Positions 12,365 through 25,475 of a stretch of 64,000 nt of DNA are shown here, one piece after another. Made by a program: the position numbers and the translations under genes. How positions within the stretch are numbered: position 1 is the first letter of the stretch; every line of letters starts with the position of its first letter. Below the pieces are notes generated by a model. That model saw only the letters and a program-made list of their open reading frames with translations, did not search any database and was not told where the DNA came from. This stretch comes from Pratylenchus scribneri (lineage: Eukaryota > Nematoda > Chromadorea > Rhabditida > Pratylenchidae), in NCBI GenBank assembly GCA_030063045.1, contig JAQSEB010000109.1, positions 992,001-1,056,000 of the forward strand, in the 5' to 3' direction.

Positions 12365-15104
12365 ATAATTATAAACTATAATTTTTTTTCCAAATTTACT
12401 TACCAAAGAATTTGCCATTAAAATGGTGAAAATGATGAAATTAATTATTTTTTGCATTTTTGTTAATTTTTTTTTTATTAATAATCACCCTCTTTCATTT
12501 TTGTGGCATTTTTATATACTTCCAAAGTTTCTTTTAATTTAACACCTAGGCAAATATTCAAATTGAAGGCAACCATTATAATATTTTTTTTAATTATAAT
12601 AGTTCATCCGTAATTAAAATCCTCTACGTCTGATTTGGCTAATTTCAATTAAAATTTAATGGAAATTAAATTAAAATCTGATGGATAAGCTGTGCAAATT
12701 TTCGCTCAAAAAATTTTTTTTAAAGCAATTAACTAATTTATGGTTAAAATAAAATTCTTAATTAAGAATTAAGATCAACAGTTAATTTTATTAAACATTG
12801 CATTCGTTTCTCTTGATCTCGATCAACCATACATTAAATGAATTATTTGTCTGGCATAATTGTAGCTTGTGCATCCAACTAGCTTCCAATCAATTAGTCC
12901 GTTTAACTTTTTAAATCAATCATGTTTTTACTAATGAAGAAGGTTTACAAAAATAAAATTCAATATTAAAATTTATCCAGTCAGAAGGAAAAAAACTTCA
13001 AAAATGCTTAATTTTATTTGCTGTAATAAATTCTAAGCACAATTTTCAATCTTTGTAAGCCCAATGCCAGCATTTACAATTGGGATAGACCACATTTGGC
13101 AAATGTTGGCATTGCCCATTTTTATAAAAGAGAAAATGTTTTTTTGCCGAGAAATCGGTTTTTTTTTTGCTTTTTTTGCTTATAATTTTTTTGTGAATTT
13201 TTGAATCGCTTGTGCTCGGAGCCCGCGCTTGGAGCTCGAGCTCGGGTTTGTTGATGTCCATACAGTCTTTTTTCGAGCTCGGGCTCAAGAGAAAACCCCG
13301 AGCGCGAGCACGATCGACTGTACGACAGGCTTTATAAACAATCATAAAAGAACGCCAATAACATCCTGATTATGGTTTGGCTTATTTTGAACCAATTTTA
13401 TATTAGTTTTGGGCCAAAACCAAAATTTTAAATCGTTTTATACTTTGTCAAACCATTGTAAATTATAAACCATCAATTCATTTTTAAAAGATCTATCAAT
13501 TGAATGTAATTTTGATAGCCTAGAATTAACTTCTGAATTCTTAATTCTATGTTTTTTACGGCCAATTAAATAATAAATCCTATTAAAAGATTTTCCTATA
13601 TTTTCAGGCACTCAAGAATGTGCTCGATTGATTATGCCGTACAAAGGAGAAGAAAAAGAGGTTCTCCAGCTCAGCTTGATTAAATTAATATCGGAGATAA
13701 TCGCGATATTTGATGCTTATATTTTATTTTGGCAATTTTTCTATCTCAATTATATTAGATCAATAATTATTTCGATAAATTAAGTGTTACAATTTTTCTT
13801 GTTTTTTTTTGAGAGATTTTGATTTCAGCATATTTTAATTGTCATCATACAATTCTATGGCTCTATCGATTCATTAATTCCATATAGTTTTTTCAGTTTT
13901 AAATCGGTTAAGCAAAATTTGCAGCCCCGAATTTTACGGCTCTCAACAAAAATGAATTTGTAGTCTATTAGGCATCCTCCGAGTTCCGGAATAGAATTTG
14001 ATAAAGTCGGTTTTAAACGGGAATTTTGGTAAAATCCGGTTTTCGGTTTTGGAAAAAAATTCGGTTTCTCATATTATCGGTTTAAAATAGTAAAATTTCC
14101 CAATTTCGGTTTGAAATTTCATCGATTTTCTTAAACCGAAAACCGACTTTGTCCAACTCTTATCCGGAGCTTAGCCTTAATCTAAGAGTTAAGACCCATC
14201 CTCTGAGTCTTAAAAACGACCCTAAATTTCACTATGCTATCGCTATATGTATGTTAATGTTTTTCGGTAGGGCGGCAAATTTCGTTTTTATTTAGTGCCG
14301 CAAAATTTGGGGACGCAAATTTCGCCACAAATTTAAAATCAAGAGTTTCACCTAATAATTATGAGCAAGTGAAATTTAAATTTTTTAAACAGATTTTCAA
14401 AAATTAAACAGTTCTTACCCGAATTAGATCCGATTCCTAATCCTAACCCTACCTAGCCCTAAAGCCTAAACCCTAGCTCTAAACCCATGCAAGCCCTAAC
14501 TTAGCCCCTATTCCTAGCCCTACTCTAGTTACAACATTGGCAGCGCAAATGTGGCGGCGCAAAAAAGTAATCACGTCGATTAATCGACCATGCAAAATCA
14601 AATCAAATGAGCTTATTGCTTTAGAATTCTTAGAAGATTATATTGACATTTATTAATGCGAAAGACCGATGAAAATATTTGTTTTCAGTTGGTATTTAAG
14701 TTAATTATTAAAATATATCTTTTAAATTTTCCCATAAAATTATATAAATTTAACCAAATCAAATTCCTTTTTATTTTTGCCTCATTAAATCGAAAAAAAA
14801 TAACTTTGTAATTAGTCAATAAAAAGCCAAGCCAAATAAATTAAATACGAATGGTGTGGGCAAAGAATGTAGGGAGAATGGTCAGCGATGAATGTTTGCC
14901 TCCCTCAGTGTCACAAAATTGTGAGGTCATTGGTCAACAATGGCCCCCAAAAGACAAAACGACGCTCAAATGTCCCAGCAGCAACCACTTTCATATTCCT
15001 TTTCGTTCACCTTCATCCAAAAATAATTAATTTTATAATATTTTCGATTTATTTTTTAGAATATTCCCTAAAAAGGACATATTAAAAGGAAATTAATTTT
15101 TGAG
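12365..15104. other. intergenic region with several dispersed repeats
   Basis: It holds a G+C-rich run of gagctcgagctcggg-type words at 13200-13325 and an inverted repeat of aaagtcggtttt / aaaaccgacttt ends at about 13978-14170. It also holds a telomere-like CTAACCCTA/CCTAGCCCT tract (14430-14530) between gcggcaaatttcg and gcgcaaatgtggcggcgc sequences. An open frame after a candidate acceptor at about 13608 is unsupported. The last 250 bp before 15105 are moderately G+C-richer and may be leader or promoter DNA of the next gene. No convincing gene was found. Confidence 0.5.
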
Positions 15105-18100
15105 ATGGATTTGTCCGATTTCATATTGGTTGATAACATGATCGACGATGAAGGAAATGACCGAGAAAAAATTCGCAAACTTGAGGTAATTTTTTAAAAA
15201 ATTTGTTAAGAAGAAATTTTAATTAATTTTTAAAAAATTAAAATGTTATTAAAAATATAAATTTCAATTCTTTAAAATTATAAAATTTTCAGAACGAAGT
15301 TTTGCTACTCAAAAAGGAGATGCTGAACATTCGATTGGCTTCAAAATTGGAAATGAGCCAAAAAATTGAAAAGGTAAATAATAAACAATATTTTTTTTAT
15401 CGTTTTTGCCATATACAAATTTTTGTTAATAGTGGTTCATTCTTATTACATCTTTTTTTGGGGTACTTATATGATTTGGGTTCTACTTTTTAGCAACAGA
15501 AAAAAGTGAATTGTCCTGAGTCAAACCAAACCTAAGCGCATACAAACTATTTTCATTCTGCTAGGGATAGGGATAGGGGCAGCATAGGATTCTACGGAGC
15601 GGGACGTTTTGTGGCGCGGCCGGTTTGTGGCGAAAGCTAATAGCTCAGCGCGTAATAAATGTTTTCGAATGTTTTTTATATCATTGAATAGAGAAAAAAT
15701 TCTCTATCAGCCCATATAAAAATCAAATTATAAAACATATTTTCACATTTTTTATAAATCAAAAACCTTCAAAATTGACACCATTTTGCCCACTTTTATT
15801 CAATAGCGCATAACTTTCTTTATTTTGTATAATATAAAATGATTTTTATATCATTCGATAGATAATACATTGCTCTATCAAATGAATATAAAAACATTCC
15901 AAAACGGTTCAGATTAAGATGAGTTATAAAGCAAAAACTAGTTCGCCACAAACCGGCCCGCCACAAACCGTCGCATACCCGGATTCTAGCTAGGGGAAAA
16001 TAATTATCGATTGTACGCGCTTATTAAGGTGTGATTAAATTGTCCACCCTATGGGTCATCAGAGGATTTTGTTTAGGGAAAAATCAAAAAGGTGAGCTAA
16101 CATGTTGACTCTGATCAGAGGAGTAGGATTTTTAAGTACATTCAAAAAAATTTTCTAGTAGTCCAAAAAAATATATCAAAAAATAGAGCAGAATTACTGT
16201 ATTGGATAGCATTATTTTAAAATTTTCTGACGATTGGAAAAATCATTAAAAATTTCGGAGCTAACGGCTGAGTCAATTCAATTCCATTTGAATCGTTGGC
16301 TCCAAAATTTCTAAAAATTTTATAAAAGATAAAAAAATTTTTATAATTTTACTATCTAATTCAGTAAAGTCTGCTCTATTTTTTGGTAAAAAAAGTAATT
16401 TTTTGGACGATTAGAAAAAATTTTTTCAACCTAATCAAAAATCCTTCTTTTGGAGCTAATGCATTGGATTCATTTGTATGAATGTAGCTTTAAGGTCAAA
16501 TCAAATTAGCCATTCATAGGATTATGGGGATAGTATCATTTCTTGTATCCCTGTATGACTCTAACATTTATCTTAATGAGTATTGAGTAATGACGCATAG
16601 AGGGTTTGGATCTTTACTTATCCTATCTCAAAAAAGGACACCCAAAAAAACATATAATTACATTTTTTGATAAACATTTCTATAGAATTTGCGCAAGGAA
16701 ATGATGAAAAAACAGGCGGAATATGAGACGGAGACCGAAATTTTGCTCCAGAAAATTGCCGGATTGGAGAAGGCCAAATGTTTATTGCAATCCGATGTAA
16801 CCATCAAAAGATTGAAAAAATTCATAAAATTCCCACATTCTTAGGTCGAAGTGCTGAATGAGGATTTGGAGAAGGCACAGGAGACGAATGCAAAGATGAT
16901 GCAAAAACTGGCTGAATATGAGGCCTTCAAACATATCTCATTAAATTTCTTAAATTAATTTTTATTCCAGGAAGCGGATGCCGCTCGCCGTGATGCCGAA
17001 AATCGGACTCTGGCCGAATTGCAAGCATTGCGCATTGAAATGGAACGCCGTTTGCAAGAGAAAGTAGAGGAGATTGAGAATTTGCGAAAGAACAAACAAT
17101 TCGAAATCGATCATCTGTCGGCGGCATTGGCCGATGCCGAAGCCCAAATGAAGACGGAAATTCCGCTTTTGAAGAAAAAATACCTAGCGGAAAAAGCTGA
17201 AATGGAAATGAAGATTGGTGAGTTGAAGGAAATTATTTTTGGAAAATAAAATTATTAAAATTTAATTTTTAAAAAAAGATTAAATAAAAATTTAGGATTT
17301 TTGAAATAAAAAATATTGAAAGAAATTACAAAAACTTCTAAACAATAATATTAAAAATTTTGTGTCGATTTATTTTCCATCGGTCAGAAATAATATTGTT
17401 GTAAAGATTTTAATTTGTTATCAATGGCCATATCTCAGCTCATAGATATTCTATTGGATTAATTTATCACTTATTCGCTCAAAAATAGTCGATTTTTTTA
17501 AAGGAAAATGTCAATTCTTGCAGTTTAATTTTTATTCTAAAAGTGTTAAACCAGTTTAAAACAAGAAATTCTAGTTGGCTTTTTAATTTAAGTTAAAAAC
17601 CGATTAAATCTAATTGAAACTAAAATCTTATAAACAAAACTGACACTAACAAATCGATAGACATTGACATTGACAAAAAAATCAAGGATATTTTAAAATT
17701 AATTACAAAATGCTGTAAAAAAAATAAACGAATCCTACATAATAATTTAAAATAAGAAAAAAATTTAAATAAAAAAATTTAAAAATAATAAATTAAAAAA
17801 TGAAATAAAATTATAAATTCTAGACAACTTGAACGATGCCAATTTCGAGGCCCATTTGACGATCAAGAAGCAGAATGAACAAATCAAGGCATTAAAAGCT
17901 AGCTTGGAGAATGCAGCCGAATTAAAGCAAGGCATCAACAAATTGACCGTCGAATTTAAAAAGTAAATCAAAAAATTTTTAGAATATTTAATAAAAAAAA
18001 TTATTAGCAAATTTTTATTTTTTTTCACTTCTTATTTTAAAATTAAAACATTAATTTTTTATTTAAAAATTTTAAAACCCATGTCGTCTATTCATTAGAA

Positions 18101-19931
18101 GATAATTGAATTAATATGATTATGGGGATTAAAGCTAGGAATGAATAGAATTTAAAAAAGCATCATCAGAGTTGACCAGAGGCATTATAGTCCCATAAAA
18201 ACTATTTTATTGAAATTAAAACTGGCTTAAAAATGCCAATTTTTCGACACTAAAATTATTTGGATATTACCAAAAAATCTATTCAAATTTTTCTTTCAGC
18301 GATGATATCAATGCACCAAAACAACAACATTGCAATAATGCATATGAGGAACAATTTAAGGAGGTTAGATAGACTTGAGAATTATTTTAATGGAGTCGAT
18401 TTAGCTAAAATTTTTCTTTTAATTTTCAAATTTTTCTTTTAATTTTTAAATTTTTCAAAAATCGGATTTTGAACCGATATTTATTGTCTCTCAGCCAATT
18501 TAATTATCGGATTTCCCATTATCGAATAATTCGTAAAAAAATTTCAAGCGAAATTTTACAAAAAAAATAAATTTGAAAAAAATGATGAAAGAAAATACCA
18601 ATTTATTCATTTAATATTTTGTAAAGCTTTATGAAATCAATGATGATCCGGAGCGCAAGAAATGGTTGGACGATTGGTTCCAATTCATGGCACAAAATGG
18701 CAAACCAGTAACCCGTATTCCAATTATGGCCAAAAAAGTGTTGGATTTGTATAAGGTAAGGAGAGAATCTTGAAATTCTAAAATTATTTGGGAATTCGAA
18801 AACACCCTCTTGTATCCATTTATAAACACATTAAAGATTAAACTAATTTTGATGATTTATTATGAAGATTTTCTTGAAAAATTTCTTGAAAAATTCTGGA
18901 ATCTAATACATAAAAAAATTAAATTTTTTTATAAAAATTTTTTTAATAAAAATTTATTAGGAGAATATTTAAAATGGCGAATAAATTACTGAAAATGGCG
19001 AATAGACTATTTAATTTGGCGAATAGAATATAATGGTTTATAACGGTTCAGAGATTTATCCAAGACCCCTGAACCATATACGCATTCGATAGATCTCATC
19101 GAGTCACATCTTTTGATAATGATTTGGCTTGGATTTAATAACTTTTTAATGAGTTTTGAACCAAAAACCGATAAACGGTACAATGTTAATCCCTTAATTT
19201 TTGATCAAATCATGACGAAATATATACAAAACGATTCGTCTTGACGAAATCTATCGATTGGGTATATGGTTTGTGGGTCCAAGACAAATCACTAAGCAGT
19301 TACGATCTTTTCGCCTTTTTTTAGCATTTTATCGCTATTTTCAGTAATTTATTCGCCAAATTAATAGTATCCAAATTTATAAAAAAAAAACATTATTATC
19401 TAATTAAAATAATTATACTTATTTATTTAAAGTTGTACAATGCAGTCGTAAAATGTGGTGGTATTGTGGAAGTGATCAATAAAAAATTGTGGCGTGATGT
19501 TACCAAAGCCCTTGAATTGTCAAATTCTCTCATTTCTGCGGCTTTCACACTCCGTTCTCAGTGAGTTTTTTTATTTTTAGATACTTATTTTGATTTTTCT
19601 ATAAAATCAGTCAAAATATTTTTAATTTCGGAAAAGGCAAATTAACTCTTTTGGTAATTTTTTGCTTTTTAATGATTTTTTGTGATAAATTTTCTCTTTA
19701 AAATGCATTAAAAGGCAAAAATCAATTTAAAAATAAATCAAAAATTAAAATTATATTTATTAAAAATACACAATTCGTAAAAATATCTACCTAAAACACA
19801 TAATAAGATAAATATATATTTTTTTATTCTACAGATATTGCCGCTATCTGTACGCCTACGAATGTCATCAGCACAATCTCAGCAAATTAGACGCACCGGA
19901 AGCGATCCTTCGTGTGAATGAGCCAATTTGA
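15105..19931 (+). CDS. chimeric protein: paramyosin-like coiled coil fused to an ARID3-type ARID domain
   Basis: Ten exons (15105-15185, 15293-15373, 16686-16796, 16845-16922, 16971-17217, 17824-17962, 18300-18363, 18627-18755, 19433-19560, 19835-19931) give 384 residues with all phases consistent. Residues of about 28-245 form a heptad coiled coil. The part from [20 protein letters not shown] through [17 protein letters not shown] follows the middle of nematode paramyosin (a thick-filament protein) nearly word for word. Residues of about 246-384 form a complete ARID of the dead ringer/ARID3/CFI-1 type: [39 protein letters not shown] and [19 protein letters not shown]. That domain binds AT-rich DNA. 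The gene ends soon after the ARID and lacks the REKLES region of ARID3 proteins. The fifth exon is entered from an intron that would begin GC rather than GT. Alternatives: two neighbouring gene fragments, or a decayed duplicate. The frame-compatible junction favours one transcription unit. Confidence 0.7.
15600..15975. mobile_element. foldback element in intron 2 of the coiled-coil/ARID gene
   Basis: Inverted ends share ggtttgtggcg (15620-15634) and cgccacaaacc (15943-15953, then again to 15969). The interior repeats a tttttatatcatt…gatag motif in both orientations. The left side begins with a ctagggataggg tract. The structure is that of a MITE, without a clear target duplication. Confidence 0.55.
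16090..16495. mobile_element. Harbinger-like MITE, family FB-D, diverged copy
   Basis: A palindromic segment whose arms read gaggagtaggattttt on the left and aaaaatccttcttttggagc on the right. It ends atgtagcttta, like the copies at 33343 and 45838. The centre carries the family's gattcaattcaattt-type palindrome. The left terminus has decayed. It lies in the long intron between exons 2 and 3 of the coiled-coil/ARID gene. Confidence 0.5.
18960..19372. mobile_element. Mutator-like MITE, family FB-A, copy 2
   Basis: It begins ggagaatatttaaaatggcg and ends cgccaaattaatagtatcc. It is flanked by aaatttatta (18950-18959) and aaatttataa (19373-19382), a direct repeat of 9-10 bp with one mismatch. 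It sits in the intron between the two exons that encode the core of the ARID domain, only about 60 bp from the downstream acceptor. Confidence 0.7.
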
Positions 19932-20228
19932 AATTAATAATAATCAATTGGATGCTGCGCTTCTTGATGATTTCACATCAATTTTGATTAATTTAACAAA
20001 AAGCAATTTTCTTTTTGATTCAAGTATCAATTTAATTTTAATTTGTAACCATTGCATAATAAATAATTTGAAATTTAATTTCCATTTTAATAAATCGCCG
20101 CATTAAATCAAATTTAAAATTTTTGGAGGAAAATCCGCTTACTTTACAAATTACATTAAGTTCTCAAAATATTAGAAAATCAGTTTTTAAATAATTTTAT
20201 AGGTTTTGATGAAATTGTTTTTCAAACA

Positions 20229-22746
20229 TCATTTTGTTGTTATTTGTAATGGAACAACAATTGTTTTTCTTTTGAAGAGTGCCATCAAAACATCTCGATA
20301 TGGCCGAAAGGTCCAAAGAGTGGCCAAAGGATTAATAATGGGCAGCCAATTCATTAGCAAATAAACGAAAAATCCTTCATTCACATTCAATATCGTTATA
20401 AAAAACGAGGTAATTAAAAGAAGAGCAAAAGAAGTTTGAATAATAAACGGAAAACTGGCCTGAAATTATTTAAATTATTATTCGAATTTATTAAATAATT
20501 TAGTTTATTTTGATAAAAAAATGTATTTTCAATAAAAAACACAAAAATGTTTTTTCAATAAAAAACACAAAAATATATTTTTAAAAAAAAAACACAAAAA
20601 TATATTTTTTAAAAAAAACATAAAATGTATTTTCAATGAAAACAAAAATGTATTTTCAATAAAAATTAATGTATTTTCAATTAAAAAACACAAAAATATA
20701 TTTTTAAAAAAAAACATAAAATGTATTTTCAATGAAAAACAAAAATGTATTTTCAATAAAAAACACAAAAATGTTTTTTTCAATAAAAAACACAAAAATG
20801 TTTTTTCAATAAAAAACACAAAAATATATTTTAAATAAAAAATACAAAAATGTATTTTCAATAAAAAACAAAAATGTATTTTTCAATAAAAAACACAAAA
20901 ATGTATTTTCAATGAAAAACGCAAATGTATTTTCATTGAAAAACACAAAAAACACAAATTTATTTTCCATGAGAATTGAAAAACACAAAATGCATTTTCA
21001 ATAAAAAACACAAAAATGTATTTTCAATAAAAAACACAAAAATGTATTTTCAATAAAAAACACAAAAATGTATTTTCAATAAAAACACAAAAATGTATTT
21101 TCAATAAAAAACAAAAATGTATTTTCAATAAAAAATACAAAAATGTATTTTCAATAAAAAACAAAAATATATTTTCAATAAAAAATACAAAAATGTATTT
21201 TCAATGAAAAACGCAATTGTATTTTCATTGAAAAACACAAAAAACACAAATTTATTTTCCATGAAAATTGAAAAACACAAAATGCATTTTCAATAAAAAA
21301 CACAAAAATGTATTTTCAATAAAAAACACAAAAATGTATTTTCAATAAAAAACACAAAAATGTATTTTCAATAAAAACACAAAAATTTATTTTCAATAAA
21401 AAACAAAAATGTATTTTCAATAAAAAACACAAAAATGTATTTTCAATAAAAACACAAAAATGTATTTTCAATAAAAAACACAAAAATGTATTTTCAATAA
21501 AAAACTCAAAAATATATTTTCAATAAAAAATACAAAAATGTATTTTCAATAAAAAACAAAAATATATTTTCAATAAAAAATACAAAAATGTATTTTCAAT
21601 AAAAAACAAAAATATATTTTCAATAAAAAACACAAAAATGTATTTTTTTGAAAAACATAGAGAAAAATATTCAAATTCAGAAATAATTAACCTATCAAAT
21701 TTTTATTTTTTAATTTAACTTACAATAATAATCAAGCTTTTAGTCAGTTGTTTATTCAACTCCTTCAATTTTACATGCATTGCATGGGCAGCCACATATT
21801 TGAACATTTGTCGACCACAAAAGATTATTATTGAATAATATAGAAAATAAGCTATTGTGCTTATTAACATTGCGAATTTATTCTGAATTATGATTTATAA
21901 TTTTTAAAAAATATAATTAAAATTTCTGTTCTTACTTTAAATTCATATATTGCAAATATGGTATTATCTTTCAAATCAACGGAAATGTTAGATAAATCAG
22001 CGGAATTATTCATTAATGGTTTCATTATATAATATGCGTCACATATTGTTAAAAAAGAACAAATTAATGGTACCGTAAGGAAAAGCATATATTGGCTTAT
22101 TGTTATTTTCATGCTTCTATAAATGTATTATTTAATTTTTATTAAAATAAATTGTAAAATTAAATATAAATTTTAACGATTTAAGACCAAATAACGATGG
22201 AGAAATTGAACAGAAAGAGCGAATACATTTAATTCGAATAAAAAATGCCATAATAATGCCAAGAAAAACAAATTCACTGGATCTTTGAAAAATGGATGAA
22301 ATAGGTCAAAAAGAATCAAATAGCTATCAAATAAATGGAAAACATTATTTCCATCGGCATCAATCATTGTTGCATACTATAATGTGTAAATATATTAGTT
22401 AATATATTATAGACATTATTTGGATTTTAATTGTTTATTATTTTTTTTCTAAAAATTTATATAAAATAAATTATTTATTAATAATTTTATGGTATTTTAA
22501 TATTAAGAAACTATTAATTCATCAAATCAAAACTATTAATAATTTAGAAAATCTCACTGGCATTCCGATGCACATGGCAACCAAGAAAAGAATGTCCAGA
22601 ATGCATGTTTGCAACAGAATCCGACTATGGAGCCACATTTCTTTTGGTGTTCGATGAAGGATAAGCCAAAGAAGGGTGAAATTCAGCATAAAACCCAGCG
22701 GGGGAATTAGTAGGGAATTTATGCGGAAAATTAGATTCAATTTCAT
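20229..22746 (-). pseudogene. Srd/Str-like chemoreceptor gene with a broken splice donor
   Basis: Five exons on the minus strand (22746-22558, about 22376-22179, 22113-21936, 21882-21724, 20459-20229) match the intact paralogue at 30982-33971 exon for exon, with the same or nearly the same lengths. Seven-TM features are present: a first exon with LLQTCILDI, LHRYLVLNR after TM3, FCGRQ and a TM7 segment NWLPIINPLATLWTFRPYRD. The donor after LVLNR reads CG-TT where the paralogue has CG-GT. The only nearby GT shifts the frame by one base against exon 3. The gene is therefore probably a young pseudogene, or it uses an unseen alternative splice. A 26-bp tandem array fills its fourth intron. Confidence 0.75.
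20520..21655. repeat. 1.1-kb array of a roughly 26-bp AT-rich unit
   Basis: The unit is approximately aaaaatgtattttcaataaa plus aaacac, repeated about 40 times with length variation in the A runs. It lies inside the last intron of the chemoreceptor pseudogene. A short remnant of the same array is at 31330-31455, in the equivalent intron of the paralogue, so the array predates the gene duplication and has since expanded here. Minus-strand open frames rich in Phe within it are artefacts of the repeat. Confidence 0.9.
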
Positions 22747-25218
22747 TTTAATATTTAATATATTTTTCTTTAAAATTTAATTAAGTAATTAGATTATAAT
22801 TGAATGCTTTATGGACAATATGCAAATATTACAAAAAAATTTTAATTTTTAAATAAATATTAATTTTTAAAGTTAAAATTATAATATGTAATAAATTTTT
22901 TTACGTAGTGAATATAAAAATATAAATTGTATTTTTAAAATGAGTATGGGAATTAAATGCGAAATGCATCAAGAAAAGCTTTGAATTATTGAAAACAATT
23001 TTGGCACGTTTTTATGGGTGCGAATTTTTTTGTCAAATGATTTAAATTATTTTGTTGAGAAAAATGAATTTTTTGATGAAACTATTTTTTATTCAATATG
23101 TAAATTTAATCCCATTCATCAGAAAATGTTTAATATTTAATTAAAAATTCAGATACCAGTTAATTAACCTATCTATCTTTTAAAAATTGGTCCATAAATC
23201 AAGGGTCAATTTTCAAAAATTATTTTAAATATTTACAATTTTTTTCACTCTTGTGTTCTTTAGTACTTTCTTTAATATTCGAATTTCATTTTATTAAATT
23301 TTTTCCAAATGGTCATTATTGTTAAAACTTATCCCTGAGGGGCCATTATTTGGTTTAATTTTTCCAATGACTCAATTTGGTCTAATGTTTTCTTTCGGAG
23401 CTTTTTTAAATAAAATTTTTGTCTATAACTTGAACAAAAATACCTCGATTTTCATTTATGATAAAAAATTCTTTTAACAAATTTTGATTATTTTATATTC
23501 TCTTAAATAATAAATCTTTAGAATGATCTAAAATATTTATTTATATGGCAAATGTATTTTATTTTATAAAATCTGGAAGTTAAAGGTTTTTTTGCCTTTG
23601 CAATAGGGTTGGACCCCGGCGCCCGGGGAAGGATTTTCGGGGACGGGGAATTGCGGGGAGTCAAGCTTCGGGGACGGGGACGGGGAGAGCTTCGCGGGGA
23701 GGGGAACGGGGACGGGGACGGGGACCCCGAAATTTCGGGGAATTTGCCTTTTTGAAAAAAATTTTTTTTTTCATCTTTCAAAAAAATTTTTTATTTCTAA
23801 AATTTTTCTGATTGTTTAATAAATAAATAAATTGCATAAAATTGGATGATTTTTAAATATTTTATAACAAAAGACGGACCATTTCTTCATCCGAAATTTG
23901 TTCCAAAATAGGCTCATCATCCAATCATGGCTCCATTTCTTTGGTTTTTTTCCACCAAAAATTATTCGAAATTAAATTTGCCTTCGCCAACAGCAAATTT
24001 TTAACTGTGATTGTATGGAGCCAGAATTGTTGAAAAAATTTTTAGCCCAAATAGCCGCGCAGCGAAAAATTAGACCAAAATTTGGCCATGCAAGTAAAAA
24101 ATTGGAAGAAAAATGGCCAAACAAACATCATCAATTTTTTAAAGAAATTTTTAAAAATATGGCATTTATAAGGCAAATTAAAAATTAGGCAAAAAAATAA
24201 AACAATTCCTCGAAAATATATTGCAAATTCCATAAAAATTTGGTAAGTATTTTGGTAACTCTGGTCTCCTATTCCCTTTGCCTTTTCTTGGTTAAAGATA
24301 AAATTTGGCATTATCTTACCAAGATGGCAAAATAAGACAAAACGGATAACTGTTTTCGAATTCTCTGACTTCGATTACCCCTGAGCACAAATATGTGAAT
24401 GAAAAGGGAAATTAAAAATTTTTTATTAAAAATGGGAAGAACGAACTCTGTATATGCTGTACTATCTATTAACATTAACCAGCTTACTCTTTTAAAATTA
24501 TATAGGAAATATTTTTAATAAAATTAGGAATTTGAGTGAAAAAAAATTAAAAGAAGATTATTTTTCCTTAAAAATAACAATTTTCATACACGAAAATAGA
24601 GAAAAAAAAATGATTTTTTAGTTGAATTTCTTTAAAAAAATTTCCCCGAAATTTCGGGGTCCCCGGCCGGGGAGAAGCTCCACGGGGAGGGATTCGGGGA
24701 CGGGGAATATTCATTTTCGGGGACGGGGACGGGGGACGGGGGCAAAAAAGCCCGGGGACGGGGGGGGAACGGGGACGGGGAGGGGACGGGGGCCAACCCT
24801 ACTTTGCAATATGCAAATAAACTTAATTTTGAATAATTGCAATTGATTACCAATTTTATCACTATAAATTTTTCAATGTAAAAATTAATTGCCAGTGAAA
24901 ATATTTTCAACCTACAAATTATTGAAGTCTGAACATAAAATTACAGATGACAGAAGTTTTTTTTTTTATTAATTGAAGACTGCACATTTTTTGTAATGTC
25001 TCAATTCTATGAAATAATTGATAGGCAGCTGGAAATTTTCATCTTTAGAATTAATAAATTATCCATAATTTTTTTCAAAATTATATCTTTTCAATTAATT
25101 CATGAGGGTGAAAAAAAGTAAAGAATGAAAATAAAATATATTGTAAAATTTTTATTTAAATTGGAAATTAATTCTATTCAATTTGTTTTAGAAATAATAT
25201 CTGTTAGAAATTAAAGAT
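22747..25218. other. spacer with two G-rich repeat blocks
   Basis: Mostly AT-rich DNA. Block 23605-23745 and block 24645-24806 consist of repeated cggggacgggg words on the plus strand. One end of each carries ccccgaaatttcgggg and the other a gggttgg / ccaaccc motif. These two end motifs are in opposite order in the two blocks while the G-rich strand is the same. No gene was found. Confidence 0.6.
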
Positions 25219-25424
25219 ACCATAAATATTCTATTAGAAGCTCCGAGGCTTATAAATTTCAGAGACCTTCCGAGGTGGAAACTTTTCGGAATTTTTGAAA
25301 CAAAAAATGCTTAATTTCGGCCTAATTTCAGCTCTAAATTGGTTAGTTTTGACATGCATTTTTCGATGGGGGCTTTTAATAGAAGGGCCAACAAATAGAG
25401 AGGGGGCTTCTAATAGAATATTTA
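25219..25424. mobile_element. short member of foldback family FB-E
   Basis: The ends accataaatattctattaga and taatagaatatttacaat are inverted copies. Inside are gaggcttataaatttcagag words shared with the FB-E copies at 46841 and 58596. Non-coding. Confidence 0.6.
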
Positions 25425-25475
25425 CAATATTTAAAAATTTATTCTGTTTTGAAAATTTGTACTACCTCTCAAATA

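Noticed and set aside
13046..13345. 99-codon minus frame
   Set aside because: It spans a gagctcgagctcggg-type repeat and a poly-Lys stretch from AT-rich DNA, with no family resemblance.
20529..20988. Minus-strand frames rich in Phe and Cys over the 26-bp array
   Set aside because: They are translations of a tandem repeat inside an intron of a receptor pseudogene, with no start context or homologues.
24622..24910. Gly/Arg/Pro-rich frames over the CGGGGA block
   Set aside because: They are low-complexity translations of the G-rich repeat in both orientations.
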